This document shows positions 43,340 through 57,900 of a stretch of DNA of 64,000 nt, one piece after another. Every line of letters starts with the position of its first letter. The stretch's first letter is position 1. The position numbers and the translations under genes are program-made. The notes under the pieces are model-generated. The model was not told the origin of the DNA. It saw only the letters and a list, made by a program, of their open reading frames with translations, and made no database searches. Origin of the DNA: Sinonovacula constricta. Taxonomy: Eukaryota; Mollusca; Bivalvia; Cardiida; Solecurtidae. The stretch lies in assembly GCA_007844125.1 (NCBI GenBank), contig CM017558.1, positions 24,303,824 through 24,367,823 on the forward strand. Direction: 5' to 3'.

Positions 43340-45260
43340 ACAAAAATATGTGTGATACATATAGTGTTGTAGTTATGCCAAGGTACCGAGGCTGTGGCAA
43401 ATTGGTCAAGCTTTACCATTTCCTTTTCATACTTGCACTTTGGTCTCATGGTATTCACTTATTGTCACTTCGCAGTCACATTCTTGAGTCCGTTAAGCCT
43501 AGATTAATTCACATTTTAAAAGGTATGTTTAATGTTCTAATCCTCACAGAAATATTTGTTTTTCATCAATTATTATGTTTTTGTGTTAATTTGACATCAT
43601 GGATTGCAAGTTTACTAATAATCGCCGATGATTTAAAGTTGATTTCAGGCCCTTCCTGTAATAACCATTCTTTTAATTCTTCACAAGACGTCATTTCAAA
43701 ACTGATTAACTCATATCACTTTATATCGTGTGTTTATTATAACGTGCAAAGTATTCAACACTAGTTAGATATTATTTACACTGAATTAAATGAATTTGAT
43801 GTCCTGTCCTTTTCTAAAAAAAAAAGTTGGGACCCACAATTTTATTGATATTTGTCTTATCTATAAACACACATTTAACCATTTTCGTGACTGTAACTTT
43901 TTACACCACGTCAGTCTTGAATTTTACCAGATGGTTCACCTATAGACCAGTTTACTTTTATTTATAATAATAATCATCGTAAAGCCCTTGGTGATAGTCT
44001 AGAGATTAGAACCATATTTTTATTTCAGTAAGACCTTTGACAAAGTTTGTTATAACGGTCTACTAGCCAAATCATTTATGCTGATTATCTGATTTTGCGG
44101 CGTCAGAGGGTTGTTCTTCCTAGCACTATATCGGATTGAGTCACAATTAAAGCAAGCTTTCCCGAGGTGTCCATATTGGGACCAATGCTTTTTCTTTTTT
44201 TGTAAATGATGTTGTCGATGATGTTGAGTCCAATATTAATCTGTTTGAGGACGACACTAGTCTATATTTTATTTCTAAGAGTGCTGAAACTGCTGCACGA
44301 ACGTAACAAAGTGGCATAAATAAATAACATAGGCATATGGGCTTAGTAAGGGCTGGTTGATTTCAATCCATCTAAATCAGAATCACTTATGATTTCCCGT
44401 AAAAGAACATCAAACCACCATCCTCTGGTAATGTATGGTCAAAGTATTTATGAGTTTACTATAATAAGCATCTTGACGTTATCTTGTCCAGTGGTTGTTC
44501 CTGGAACTCTAACATTAATTATTTAAAATCAGAAGCACGGCAGAGTGTAAACATTCTAAGTAAATACAAATTTTCACTAGACCGCAGGGCTCTAGAAAAC
44601 ATTAATCATTCATATATTCGACCTTTTCTCGAATATGGTGATGTTGTCTGGAGCAATTGTGTCGGTTATGAAGCTAAAGATCTTGAGAAATATTCAAAAC
44701 GAATGTGCTCGTATTGTTTCTGGTGCTACTAAACTTGTTAGTATTAATGCCTAAAATAGTTAATTCGGGTGGGAAAATCGTTTCGACAAAATAGGAAACA
44801 CTGTTTTGTTCTCTTTTATAAGATACTGAATAGCCTTTTTCCTATCTATTTGTCTTCAGTAATTCCCAATAGTTCATCAAATGCCCGATATCAGATATGA
44901 AACACCCATAATATTCATGGAGTATATGCATGAAGAACCTCATATTTTAATTTATTCATTCCATCAATAATACGTTAATGGAATAATCTCTCACTTAAAA
45001 TATTCACTGCTCCAATTTTCAATTCATTTGAAGGAAAAATAAGCAGAAATATAGATAAAGTTTCTTCCTTCTTTTACATAGGTAGTATAAGAGCTCAATT
45101 TTTACACACAAGGCTAAGAACAGGATAGAGTTCTCTAAAATACCTCCTTTTCTGTGAGGGAGTGGTACAAAATTCATTGTGTAGATGTGTCCAACGAACA
45201 CTTCTTTATTGAGCGTCAATTACATTTACAACCAAGTCATATCATGCTTAATTCATTGGA
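43340..45260 (+). mobile_element. Decayed LINE with endonuclease start and RT end
   Basis: In order on the plus strand: YYNVQSIQH, then TELNEFDVLSFS (about 43735-43815), as at the start of LINE endonucleases; FSKTFDKVCYNGLLAK (about 44025), a reverse transcriptase block; and a frame at 44484-44732 with SYIRPFLEYGDVVWSN, the C-terminal RT region. Much of the middle is deleted and stops abound, so it is dead. Confidence 0.72.
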
Positions 45261-45416
45261 AAACTACAACATAAATGTCGACAAACTTTTATTTGGTAAG
45301 CTTACATGACCTTAAATCAAAATTGCGCAATTTGTCATAGTGTTCAGAATTATATTTCTGACACTAAACGACTGGATATGCACAATAATAAGCAGTAGAC
45401 ACGGTAGACACATCTC

Positions 45417-45424
45417 TCACTCAC

Positions 45425-45498
<74 letters not shown>
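45417..45498. repeat. (CT)n microsatellite
   Basis: About 70 bp of pure CT, preceded by TCACTCACTC and followed by ATCTATCTC. Confidence 0.97.
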
Positions 45499-45500
<2 letters not shown>

Positions 45501-45505
<5 letters not shown>

Positions 45506-47698
45506 CTTTGATTTATTTATTTATAATTAAATTTATTTATATAAATGTACATTAAAGTGAGAGAAAAATTCTCACTTCATTCTCTAATTCATTTACTTCT
45601 TTCATAAAAGTGGAATTTAATAGAACATATAAAACCAATATATTTACACGTTGTGTCGTTTGTTTGTTCGTTGTTGTATACGTAATCAAGGAGATGAAGA
45701 TTATAAGCCATGCTTACCTTCAAATCTATTCTCTGTTTGAATCAATGTTTTATATTAGTGTAAATGTTTTGCAAAAAATAATTTAGAATAAATATGTTTA
45801 AATTAAACAGACAAGTTTAAGACTGAAATGTTTGATTTTCAGTATAAATCTTAAATAATTACGTGTACAACATGAAACCTTGCAGTGTACGAGGTAGGTG
45901 TGCTACATGCTATACACCACTTCATAAAGTTTTTAAGAGAATATTATGTTCCTTAGTTTTACCAAACGATGTTGCTTGACAATTCATTTAATTGTTGTTT
46001 AAATTTGAATTAAATCTTTCAAGAATTTTTTTAACCTTTCTTGATCGCAACTAATACGGTTTTCTTCCGCATATGTGCCTAATATAAACAAATGTATAGT
46101 ACATGTATATGTCATCTACCTCAGTATAAATATCTTCCCCTTCTAAACTGTGGATAGGGTTTCAATAATGATGTTTTGATTTGAAGTATATTGCAGCGAC
46201 ACAATTATAATCATGGTAGCTATGACCAGCTATACCAAACAAAAACATGTCGAGTTAAACCACCGCCGCAACGCATGTCGGCTGAAAGATCACATGGTTT
46301 CAGCAAATGTCATTTGTATAATATAAGTAATCCAAGCACTGCCAGGTTAAGGGGAATGAACTTTGATATATTTCATAAGCTTTATTCTATACTTATTGTT
46401 ATTAAATGTCACAAAGTAGCATAACATAGAATAAATAAAAAGATGGATGCGCGACCACAAGGCGTCATATTAAGTATGCCCATATAGTAAATGGGGGACA
46501 AGCTTTTATGGCCACAGTATTAGGATAATAGCTAATTTCAGGACTGGTGCTGAAAGATAAATATCGATGGGTATTTCGATGTCCATTTTTTGTATTCCTT
46601 CAAAGTAAAAAAAATGCCTGCTAATGTATTTTATGCGCCGTTATCTGTAGCCTTGATAATTTTGTAATTACAAAATGTACTAGCAACACTTGGCATTAAG
46701 GCGTGCATGTGCAAACTGCACTGAAATCCTCAGGATTTACTGCTCTTTTATAAGCAAACGCCAACATCAAAAGAAAGTGGGAATTCATGCTATTGACTGT
46801 AACATTATTTTCGCATTCACAAGTTTATTCCATAAAAGGCACCCCGACTCGGCGCCAAAAAAATGACTTCAGGTGTTTAATAAGGTTGCAGTTTTCTTAA
46901 ATTTTACTGTTTTTGCTAAGACGATACGAAATGAACTTAGTATAGAAATGTTTCCTAGTGGATATTTATCAGAGTTAACTATGTATTTTTATCGTAAAGT
47001 ATAATATTTATACTGGTCTTAAACAGATACGAGGTTTGTTCACACTTGCCTTTCTGCTCGGGAGGGGCCTTTTTCAGAGGGAGGTAATATTCTTCGCTAA
47101 CCTTGCTCCAAAACTATTATACTCCGGAGACCAAATTTATTTTTGGTTAAAACTTACTTACAACTGAACATACAACCGTATTTATACATAAAATATTTAA
47201 AACGCGTGTTATTTTACAGAAGGTATGTACTCTGTTTTGATGGCTAACTCAATCAGTTATGTTTATTTCATTTTTCCTATATAGAATTAACCAATATACG
47301 CCTTAAACAACATTACAATTATAAGATGATTAAGGACGTTACCTTTCATGCATTGAAATAATAAAACCAAAACGCAGAAAAGTGTTCTAAAGATACTTGT
47401 ATTATGATGTAAGTTATTTTTACAAATTAAGATAAAGATGTTTAAAGAAGCATGAACAGGTAATGAATAAGCGTATTATTGCTTCAATATTCTTATGTAC
47501 CCTAACTTTTGTCTCCATACTTTTTGATATACACGTAAAACAAAAAATTCCTTTTCATAAATCTTGTTTATTAAAAGTCTTTTACAAACAGGAAGATGAT
47601 TGGGTAAGTGCCACCCTTATAATTGTAAAGGATTTAGTATTTCTATATACATGCATTTACCACCATTCGTCTGGTGATTATTATTTGTTTTGTTTTGG
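45501..47698. other. Intergenic, nothing recognised
   Basis: AT-rich; a few short frames (46191-46424, 47463-47711) without recognisable similarity. Confidence 0.45.
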
Positions 47699-48007
47699 TT
47701 ATTGGAGTTAACGTTCCACCAACAGTATTTTAGCTATCTGTAAAAGGTGTCCACTTGAAACAGATTTAGTGATGCCTTTACTGTGTAAAGCATGTCGTGA
47801 ACACCTGGCATGATACCACACCCAGTCACATTATCCTGACACCGAGCCAACAAGTCGTGGAACTACTCTTATATTTTCTTGGGCGTTACAAGGGTACAAG
47901 GGAGCTATGCCATTAACATTTTAACGGTATGTCGCGGTCTGGGAATGAACCCGGGGCCTCCCGTACCTGGAGCAGACGCTCTACCGATTGTGCCACCAGG
48001 TCCGGTC
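47699..48007 (-). mobile_element. SINE family S1, near full-length copy (minus)
   Basis: Minus-strand copy; the tRNA-like head is at the high-coordinate end (GGACCGGACCTGGTGGCACA read on the minus strand) and the tail near 47700 (GTTGGTGGAACG). Body blocks match 55893-56203: TGTGACTGGGTGTGGTATCA and CCAGGTGTTCACGACATG. Confidence 0.85.
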
Positions 48008-48819
48008 CGTCTAGTGATTTCATTATTATTAAGTAAATGGCGATTTGTTCTCATACATGTTACATAAAATGGTATTGCAGCATAAGGTTTGAGATACATC
48101 AGCAATAAAACAAGAACATGTTCTTGATGCATGCATATTAAAAAGCCGCACTGAGCACAATTAATTGCGAAATAAAGAGGTATACCAGCAACCTAACACA
48201 CCGTGATCGACAATGCAGCATTAAGGTATCGGTTGTTGTTACTCATTGTATACATATCGTATACACTTGTTTCATGCCTTTCTGTGATACAGTTAAAATA
48301 TCCGCCCAAAATCTTCTAGTTTTGAATACTTCTAGATGTCATCTCGGGTACGAAATGATAACCAGTTGAGACTGTTTTAAAATGGAATGTGTCAATTCCT
48401 GGTATTATTAAATAGATACGGAAGAGCGATAAATCAAAGATCGAAAAAAGAATAAAATCATTATTAACATGTCACTACCTTCTCATAAACACTCTCTGTC
48501 GGTTTATGTAAACAATTAGATGCATATGTATATAGTTTTAACCTGAGCCCATTTGGGACTTAACTTGTATCAAGGAAATAAACGTATTACATCTGTAATT
48601 TAGACTTCAAAATACTTTAACAGTAGGTATCTTCCTTGTTAGCAATTAATCTTCCTGCTTACAGCAAACAAGTTGACAATATATTCATTTTGTTTTTTGA
48701 CAGCACATTTATACTTTACAAGCTGATAACAAAGACTGCACAGATGGAAACAAACGATTAAATTTTCAGGAGTTATTCGTCGCTTTTTTCTTTTTAAATG
48801 AAAGATATATATATAGTGG
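48008..48819 (+). other. 5' flank of gene 2
   Basis: AT-rich sequence before the signal-peptide exon. A TATATATATA run lies at 48806-48815, directly before the ATG and too close to be its TATA box. An in-frame TAG at 48814-48816 precedes the ATG. No promoter element can be asserted. Confidence 0.4.
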
Positions 48820-48904
48820 ATGGCGATGTTTCATAGAATTACCTTATGCATGTTTCTAATTTGTGCTCTGGAATTCGGTCAAACGGACGAACTACCCGGT
48901 CCAG
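48820..48904 (+). CDS. Gene 2 exon 1, signal peptide
   Basis: 85 nt, ends in phase 1 at donor GTAAGG. The ATG at 48820 is the first after an in-frame stop; a second Met is two codons on. A short basic start (MAMFHR) is followed by a hydrophobic core ITLCMFLICALEFG and then polar QTDELPG, with cleavage likely after the core. This defines the N-terminus of gene 2. Confidence 0.85.
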
Positions 48905-51900
48905 GTAAGGCATAACTGTATCTCGATTGTATATGTCGTTATGTTAGGTTAATAAAACAGAAACTTGGTTACGGGACTTTGTTAACAATTATGTTCCATA
49001 ATCATAACGGTCATCACTTTCATTAGAAGCAGCCGAAACATCATCGTCGTCGCCATTATCATCATAAGAATGGCATCGTAATGGATATCCTTTTATAATG
49101 ATTGTTACCACAATGGTTATCATCAATATCAGTAGCACTTAAATTGTTAATATAATCGCTTTTATTATAATCATTTTTATCCTCCATCTCAATCATACGT
49201 TGCATCAATATTTCGGCCAGCAGCAACACGACGATTAACACTAACTTTCAAATATCACAGATGCAATTAATTGAAACGTAGAAACTTTGTAGGAACTTTG
49301 CGGTCACTAAACAAGCGTGTTACCAGCAGTTCCCAACATGATGAAGCTCGATTTCTTGTATCACACGCCGTGGACGGCAGCACCAGAAGGGACTCTAAAC
49401 ACTGTAACTGTTGCGCTGCCACGATACAAGAGAACGATCCATGGATCCAGATAGACCTTGGCAGACTGTACAGAGTGGCCAAAGTAGAGATTATAGGCAG
49501 GACAGATTATGATGGTAATATGGTGATTTTGCTTTACGGATAATAGTTGAGTATTTTAGGAATAGAAGCTTAAAAAGTATTAAATAACTTTAACAATGAA
49601 TCCCTCGCAGCCAATATATCCAGAGTCCATGCTGCTAGAATTGCTTGAAGTTTTTATGTCAGTTGTTGCTCACAATCTTAATTTTAACGCTGTTAAGTCT
49701 AAAAACAAACGCCAACATCCACAGACATAGGTGAGTACTAACTTGACAAACGACAGAGTTAAGAAAATACCCTTGATTGTGTTTTTTTTTTCTTCAGTAG
49801 AACCACTTGCTTTTTGAGTATACTGGACTCATCAAAATATATGCCTATAACCTTACTTATCTATATGAGGAGGTTATGAGTAGGTTAAATCACTTAACAA
49901 ACTCTGTAACTTCCTGTGGTGTCCGTTAAGATGAGACTATCTCACTGATTTTGTTCGCACTATATCGCATTGATTTGGAAATTTTTCAAGATGCAAAAAG
50001 CCACACTGTTATAAAATTAGAAAGAAGGGATGACCAAAGGCATTTACAGACATATTTAATAATAATAATTATTATGTCTACTGATGACATAGTACTCTAC
50101 TCTGAAATACATGATGACCTCCAACTAAGCCTAACTAATTTTGTTGAATATTGTCATAAATGGAAGCAAAGCATTAATATCCATAAAACAAAGCACTTTG
50201 CTTTGGTACTAGACAGACAAGCAACATACTATTTCAAATTGAAAATAAATACAGATATAGAAATAGTGGAAATAGCTTCCTACGCATGAGAAACCATTGT
50301 TCATCCCATGCAAACAAAGCAAGTCACCTTTCGTATAAAAGAACCTACCATCTTCACTTACCTTCAGATTTAGCTATTGATATATTTGGCAAAATCTTTC
50401 TGCCTATAGTCACATATTCTTCAGATATCTTGGGTTATGAAGACTTTTCTGAAATAGAAAAGGTCACTCTGTCTTCTTAAGACACATCCTTGAGTTATGA
50501 AAATATCATTGTATATGTTGCATATAACTTCATGAGTACAATCAAAATGGCTTAATTGTATAAAAATCATACTTTGAAATTTGCAAACCTTACCTTTGGG
50601 TAACAAAATAACCATATAAACCAGCTTATTATAAAAATCAACAAGTAGCTGATAATCTTCTTTACATTTTACAATACCCGCTCTTCAAAAGAATACTACA
50701 ACACTTTGTTAAATGGTATGATTTAAAAGCCTTAACACGATAAAATACAAGCAAATTTGTAGAAGTAGGAACAAAACAGAACAAGAAAGAAAATTTATTA
50801 AAAACCCTCCATCAGACTGTCAGATGAGAACAATGTCCACGCCTTTTATATTATTCTTGTACTCCAAAACAATTGTTATAATGCAAGGAATTTTAACTAT
50901 GGTGTGTCACGTTTTTGTATTGTTTTTAGCATACTGCTTTTGACACATTATATAAATATTGATAGCTCATAACAATGCATCTTGTCTAAAAATTGAAACA
51001 TGTTTTAAATTGTTCAAAAGTAATAAATTACATACAGTTTATACATAACTTTAGATCGCATCCTCTTATGGCGCGGTCTTGTTTTACATGCAAGTAACAT
51101 GTAGACTATTGGTGTATTGAAACCCTAGTTAGCGGGCTGATTGCAACACTCATGATACATCTGCTAGGTATTTACACTTGTGTCGAATTCTCCACATCAT
51201 CATGAGACCGTAAATTTACATTTTCTTATGCATTAACACCATGAAGACTAAATATAACGTCGCTGTTTACCATTTTGTGTATTTCATTTTAGGTAAAGCA
51301 CCAACTAAAAATCGACTTCTTAAAAAATATATGACTATTTTGTAAACAAGTCATGTTCATACATAAAATTTAACCCGCCCTTTCAAAATTAAGGAAGTCG
51401 ACAAAATTAAACATTTCATATATATTACCAACAAAGATATTTGTTCCGCCTTTGAGAACCATACAGAATTTTATGTAATGAAGATGGTTCGATGGATGAT
51501 GTGTGCATACATCATAATATTTTGCGGATACTTTGGTCTGTTTTCTGCTGATCCTAAGATCAAATCGATTTCTCCTTAACCAGAGTGCTGTCACGAAAAA
51601 TGCTGGTTATTTCCATTTAAACTCATTATATTCCTATTGTTTTCGACTTCCTCTGTATTTCTTTTGTATGGGATAGTAATGTCATGCGTTGTTTTGGTAC
51701 TCTTTGATGGTGATATCTGGCTTTTTGCACTGATTTCTTTGTAAGAACTTCTGTGCATAGTCGTACAACTAGTAGTAGTAGTTGCTGTTTTGTAAATTAA
51801 TTCCACCATAATGTGATTAAAAAGAAATATGATTTGTACTAGAGATAGAATTTGCAGTTTTTATTGTGTTTTTAAACAGATACACTGTTCTTGTTCTGTC

Positions 51901-54900
51901 AGATCCTTTTAACATGGCAATTTTCGTAAGTACAACGAACACCAGCTGGCAAGGTAATACACCTACTCAACCGACACTCCCTGAAGTACAAGATCAATAC
52001 CACAACGTCACATTCAGCTACCCTGTGATTGGTCAGTTTGTGACCCTCCAGTTAAATGGCAATGTTCTTCTGTGTGTGTGCGAAGTGAATATCTACAGCA
52101 AAGGTAGGTTGTGATCACTGTTTTGGGGAGGCGTTAAATGTAACCGATGTCTGTGGCACGTGCATACATATTTAAAGCCTTCCTGCCAATTAGATTTTTA
52201 TGGAACAAATCGACGACTGAAGCGATTTTTGAGAGGTTTATGTTAGTTTTGACTGTTCAAAGATGACTGGTCAACGATACTAAAGTAGTTTAGACTTAAC
52301 AGGCATTACCCTGTTTTAATTGATCGTTGTAAAACCTCCCGAGTATTGCTCTTATTCACAAAAAGTTCCGTAGTAAAGTAATCTTCAAGAAAAGAAGCAT
52401 GGGCGTAGTTAATTAATATTAGACTGTTCGTGTATTGTTGACGTTTGTTTGTTGTGTTGTTTTGTTGTTGTTGTTGTTTTGGGGAGGTCTTCACATAGCT
52501 TATTAAAGTGATTAGCTGACTGATTGGAAATATATATTCCTAATGATATGTACAGGAAACAGTGTTCATTCCTGAACATGAGTAGAATTTAATATTAAAA
52601 CGATACTTCTCAAATGCATGTCGATCTTAAACTTTTTTTAAATGCAAAAGGTTTACGACACAGAAGACTGAAGAACATATGGCGTATATGTCCAGAAATC
52701 GAAAAAAACTTAAATTTGCTGGTTTTAAACTATTTAAGTAATACAACAGTTCATGTGTGGGTATAAATATTGCGAATATCGTCCGTGGTCATAAAGAATT
52801 CTACCGAATGTTCTCGTACATATTCTAGCAAGCAGACCATGCACATATCCTACACAGGCTACGTCACTCTCTTACTACACCAGACAAAAATACTACTGAC
52901 CAATAAGTAAATCAAATATGATGTGCGCTCAAAAATTTTTTCACACTTAACAGAAAAAGAGAAATGAAACTATGTAATTAATAACATTTAGATGTGTATA
53001 CATGTAGTCCTTTATAAGTTTCTAAAACAAAATCGAAGTTCGTTCATGCTTTACTGAATAGCGATCTTAATGGACAGTCAACGGATATTTCAACGGGTAT
53101 AGTTCAGTCCTATCCATTCATGCATGCAGTCAGAGACGTTTCTTATTCGGTTAATCCTGCCATTATAATTTGATATACATTGAATTAGGTAAAACAGAAA
53201 TGAACACAAGCAGAACAGAGTCCACCGAGTAAAGCCATCCTTTGGTTATACATCGAACACATGCCCTCCGTTTTCATACTTCTCGTCTTTTGCTTTGTCC
53301 GGTAGGCTTTTGTATATACACGTAAACGAAATGTCGCGTAAACTTTTGATTAAAGGAATCAACCGAAAATTTTAAATATGTCGGACCGAATACATTGGAT
53401 ACTGCGCGAAATCTCGGATCTATGTAGGTAGTAGGATCATCTCGGCCATATTCCCAAGTTGAAAAAAAATTGTCTGCGACTTCATTTGTAAATGCCCGTC
53501 TACTTCCGGATGCTCCGAGTAGGGTGTTTCACGTACTGATAGATGTCAAGAAAAATAGAACAATCTGTCAAACAACGCCATTATTTAAGTTTTCCTAAGT
53601 TCCGTACATCTTTGACTTACTTTTTGAATTCCTTGAGAACTACATTTTAGGCGTTATCTATAGCGGCGAATAAAAAATCGTATTTCTCTTGTACCAGATA
53701 CACCCGATGATCGTTCAGAAGGGGGAATTACTTTAGTTCCGATTGGTACAATATGCTACCGGAGTAATCCGTATAGGGACCTTATGTTAACTGCCGAAAT
53801 AGAAACGTTGCTTAATCAAACAGCTGAAAAGTGCTGTTGGTCTGTGTAAGTTGTATATTGTAAGGTAAAACAATGGTCACATGCGTTTTCTGTGGTAAAT
53901 TAATTGTACTTTAAAGCAGGTAAGTTATCAGCTGCAAAACAGCCACATCTTTTAAATAAATATTACACACTGGGACGAAAGATACAACGCTGTCACTAAC
54001 TTCCGATTATTACACAAACTATATAAAGCGTTTCATATTATTGCGTTTTAACTAAAATACGTGTAAAATAACAGCATATAAGTGCTATCGGACGTGACCA
54101 AAATACACTATTAGTTAATTTTCTGTTATAAGTTGGTCTAATCATGTATCGTAAATGACTCTGCGACACACATATACATACACACACACATACACACACA
54201 CATTATATTATTATGAAACGTTATTACTCGAATCTAATTTTATGTTACAGACGTACATACTTATGCACATGTTCACATATATTTATTAAATTACATCGAA
54301 AACTACTGCATATAGAAGTGTAACCTGTGTGCTATGAAGTAAAGAAATAGTAGACATAAAATTCACAGATTGAACGTAAGAATAGATATAATAGCAAGTT
54401 AATTACATGGTAAATATATATGCCTTCCATCGAAAAATCTATTTTGTTCTTTTTTGTTTACTTTTATTAAAAGTAGCACACACTTATTTAGGATGGATCT
54501 ATTTGCAGTTTTAACTTAAGTTTCGGTAGTGTACTTTTAAAAACTTTGACAGCTACACACAAATAGTACATGTATTAGCATTAATTATCTATGTTAAAAC
54601 AGATTTACAGAATACGCTCTAACTTAATTTTAATTAAATCCATGTGTTTGTATTATATGAACAGCTTATACATTTCTGCCTTTATTTAATTAGGACATAC
54701 ATAGAATATATCACAAAAACACCATGTGCTCTTAACTTAATCAATGTTTTCACCATGTTTTTCTTAATTTTATTTATGTTTATGCATTAATCAAAATTTC
54801 GGCATTATTCGAAGTCAATTTCCGTCCCCAATGTGCAGTTTTAATGCTATTTTCACACATCTTATCCAAATTCCGATCGCGTCACCGGTCGACCATCGTG

Positions 54901-57900
54901 CATTGTCATTAGTCAAACTGTGAAGAGATGTTACTCTAGTAACATTGATGTTTGGCGGCTTCGTTATTTGGGTAGTTAAAGTTGTAAATTGGATATGAGG
55001 TATTGATTAGTTTGACAATCAATCACTGTGTAAAATCAATTAAACAGAGTGACAATCCATTCAGATTGACTTGTATTCATTTTGACTCACGGCGGTGTTG
55101 CAAACTGTCAGGATGGATAGGTATAAATGCAGACCGATATCGCCATCATCTCAATAGAGACATGGAGAGCATAGCGGTTGAAATATTAACTGAACAATCT
55201 GGAGAAAGATCAAGCCAATGGGGGATGCCAAGATGAGCTACAATTTAATACTATGTTATTTGAATACTATGTTCTTGGACCTATAATGCAATGTCTGTTG
55301 CAGTTTGTTGACGATGATGCATGTTCACGTCTATTCAGCAATGCTGTATACATACATAAATTTTTAATTGTTACTATTTTGGAAAGAAAAACAATATGAT
55401 GCTTATTCTCTTATTCATTTCTTATCCAACAATTAATTTTTCTAATGATTCATTGTTGAAGTATTATGGTATATGCATTGCATCTTGCACGTTGCCGCAG
55501 AGAATTATGTAACTCAAAATGGCGGACTTGTAAGTAAAGACAAATTAGATTATTCCAACCCATGCGTTGTTCGAAGTATTTCGGCGTCCCGACGATTTTG
55601 GATAACCGAAGTTTGACTGTACTTTTTGCTAGGCATTTACTGGCCACAGGCAGTCAAAGTCACGCACGGTCAGTCCTTCGTGCTTCCGATATCTAGCTTT
55701 TTCATAACTCTGGATGATGTCGCAAGCGACACTGCCCAAAGTATATAAATATAAATAAACTCACATGTTATATGGACTTTTTCGCAGAATACATATTTTG
55801 TTTAACTTTTGTAATCTTGGTAAGTTGTAAGCCGCTATTGCACACATGCATAGATTTTTCCGAGCGTATACTGTTTACATGTCACTTTTTAAGGTACCGG
55901 ACCTGGTAGCGCAATCGGTAGAGCGTCGGCTCCATGTACGAGACGCCCCGGGTTCGATCCCGGGCCGCGACATACCAAGTCGTTAAAAATGGTAGTGGTA
56001 TAGCTCCCTTGCTAACGCTCAAGCAAATATAAGGGTAGTTCCACGACTGGTTGGCCCGGTGTCAAGATAATGTGACTGGGTGTGGTATCATGCCAGGTGT
56101 TCACGGCATGCTATACACAGTGAATGCAGCACTATGTCTGCTTCAAGTGGACACCGTTACCAGATAACTGAAATACTGTTGGTGGGACGATAAACCCAAT
56201 AAATGCCCTTAGAAAGTGCGTGTTAAGTAAGTTTATGTTTTACTATTTTGTATTCATAGACTGCAGTAACGGTTCCTACGGACTCTTCTGTAACGAGACA
56301 TGTGGCCAGTGTCAGGACGGAGAAACGTGCGATCACGTGACCGGAAGATGTACGCGGTGTCGTACAGGATACGAACTTCCGAGTTGTACAAAAGGTATGA
56401 TTAACTGTAAATAAGCTGCTAAAACATAACTTCAGCGAGTTACGATTTTTTGTATCTTCGCGAAACTCAAAAATGTACGAGTTGTAGTTTTACTGAACGT
56501 CGGCCATGTTCGAAAAGAACAGAAAACTAGTTCAGCTGTGTTGGAAACACGACATCTTGTTAATATTTGTCAGCCCTGAGTATTTCTTAGGAATAACACA
56601 AATAATGTGTATATGCATAATTTTGATGCCACTTAATTACTAGTCAAATTATTAATTTTCATGTGAGGTAGAAATTCATTTTGTTTAGAACGTATCTCAA
56701 AATTGCAATTCATTCAGAACTTTTAGATTCATATTTTTAACATGATAATAGATGGTATGACACTTTAATCGGTAATAAATGAACAATAACGCTTCCGTTT
56801 GGGAACTAATCGGTGCTGCATATAATGCCTTGAGTATGCTTTCATCCTGGTCTGATCCGTTCCAGACAACTAGTTGCTGTTGCAAAGGCTTAATTCGGTT
56901 TTCTGTAGACTCCAAATCTGTAAGCCTCATTAAAAAGGTCTGGACAATTTCCGGTAATAATAATCACAAATGGTGTTGATGTCCTTTAACGATTTGAAAT
57001 GTTATTTCGGCGTAGCTTATGACATTTATACTTGGTATTTTATTGAGTAAAATGGGTTCCTGTGTTTTGAGGTATAAGGTTATAATTTACAATAAAACAC
57101 CTTCATAGAATCTTTTTCCAATTAAACATTTATATACTTTTCGCGTGTTCTTTAGTTTTCATTACATTCCATTTAATTTTGTTCATAGCTTGTTCAGTTT
57201 TATAATACATAGAACTGTTCTTCACATCTTCCAACATAAGTTTCCTCTGAATCAATAAACATTAATCTTCCGAGTTGTTTTAACAATTGGAGTATCTTGG
57301 GATCCTTGATTACAGGAAAAAATAAGTACATCTTTTTTCAAAGCTTGGATGGCTGGGTGTTGGTCAAATCTTAAAAATAATAAGGAATGTTACATTCGTT
57401 ATGTCTTGATTGGATGTTGTTTTGTTTTGGTCGCCAAGGTTGTTTACAATTTATTCTATATTATATGTTTCCATGTATCATTCGTTCAATGTATGTAGGG
57501 TATTTTTGTTTTTCTTTATCATAGTTTTTAATTGTTACACACACGTATTTTTTGCGTTTCTTTACACATAATTTCATTTGTAGCCTTCTATTGTTTGGTT
57601 GATATAGATGTTACAAATATATTTTATCCTTTTGTGCAGCGTGAAGCTAAGTACAGTTCTACGGTTTCCTTTAAGTAGAGCAAAATGTTTGCAGAATTTA
57701 AGAGGATCCAAAATAAGCTAATTCTACTGTGAAAATTGAAACTAGGTGTAGTCTGCTGAAGACTATAAAAACCGTACCTTCCTTTTACTCTTTTTGACAT
57801 TACAATTCCATTGTCACTCACACCAGATTCATATAAAAGCGTTTTATAGGACATTATTTATTACGAATCTAGTATTGTTATTATTCATGTTCAGTCAGAT

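Larger units (their letters stand above)
52104..56259 (+). other. Long intron of gene 2
   Basis: About 4.1 kb, AT-rich, with repeat R2 pieces (53930-54060, 55640-55765), a short (CA)n run near 54180-54203 and the S1 SINE at 55893-56203. No exon is seen; the phases of the flanking exons join directly. Confidence 0.55.

Noticed and set aside
45340..45555. Open frame with a serine-leucine repeat
   Set aside because: It is the CT microsatellite read in frame.
48804..48820. TATA box of gene 2
   Set aside because: The TATATATATA run abuts the start codon, leaving no room for a normal transcription start and 5' UTR.
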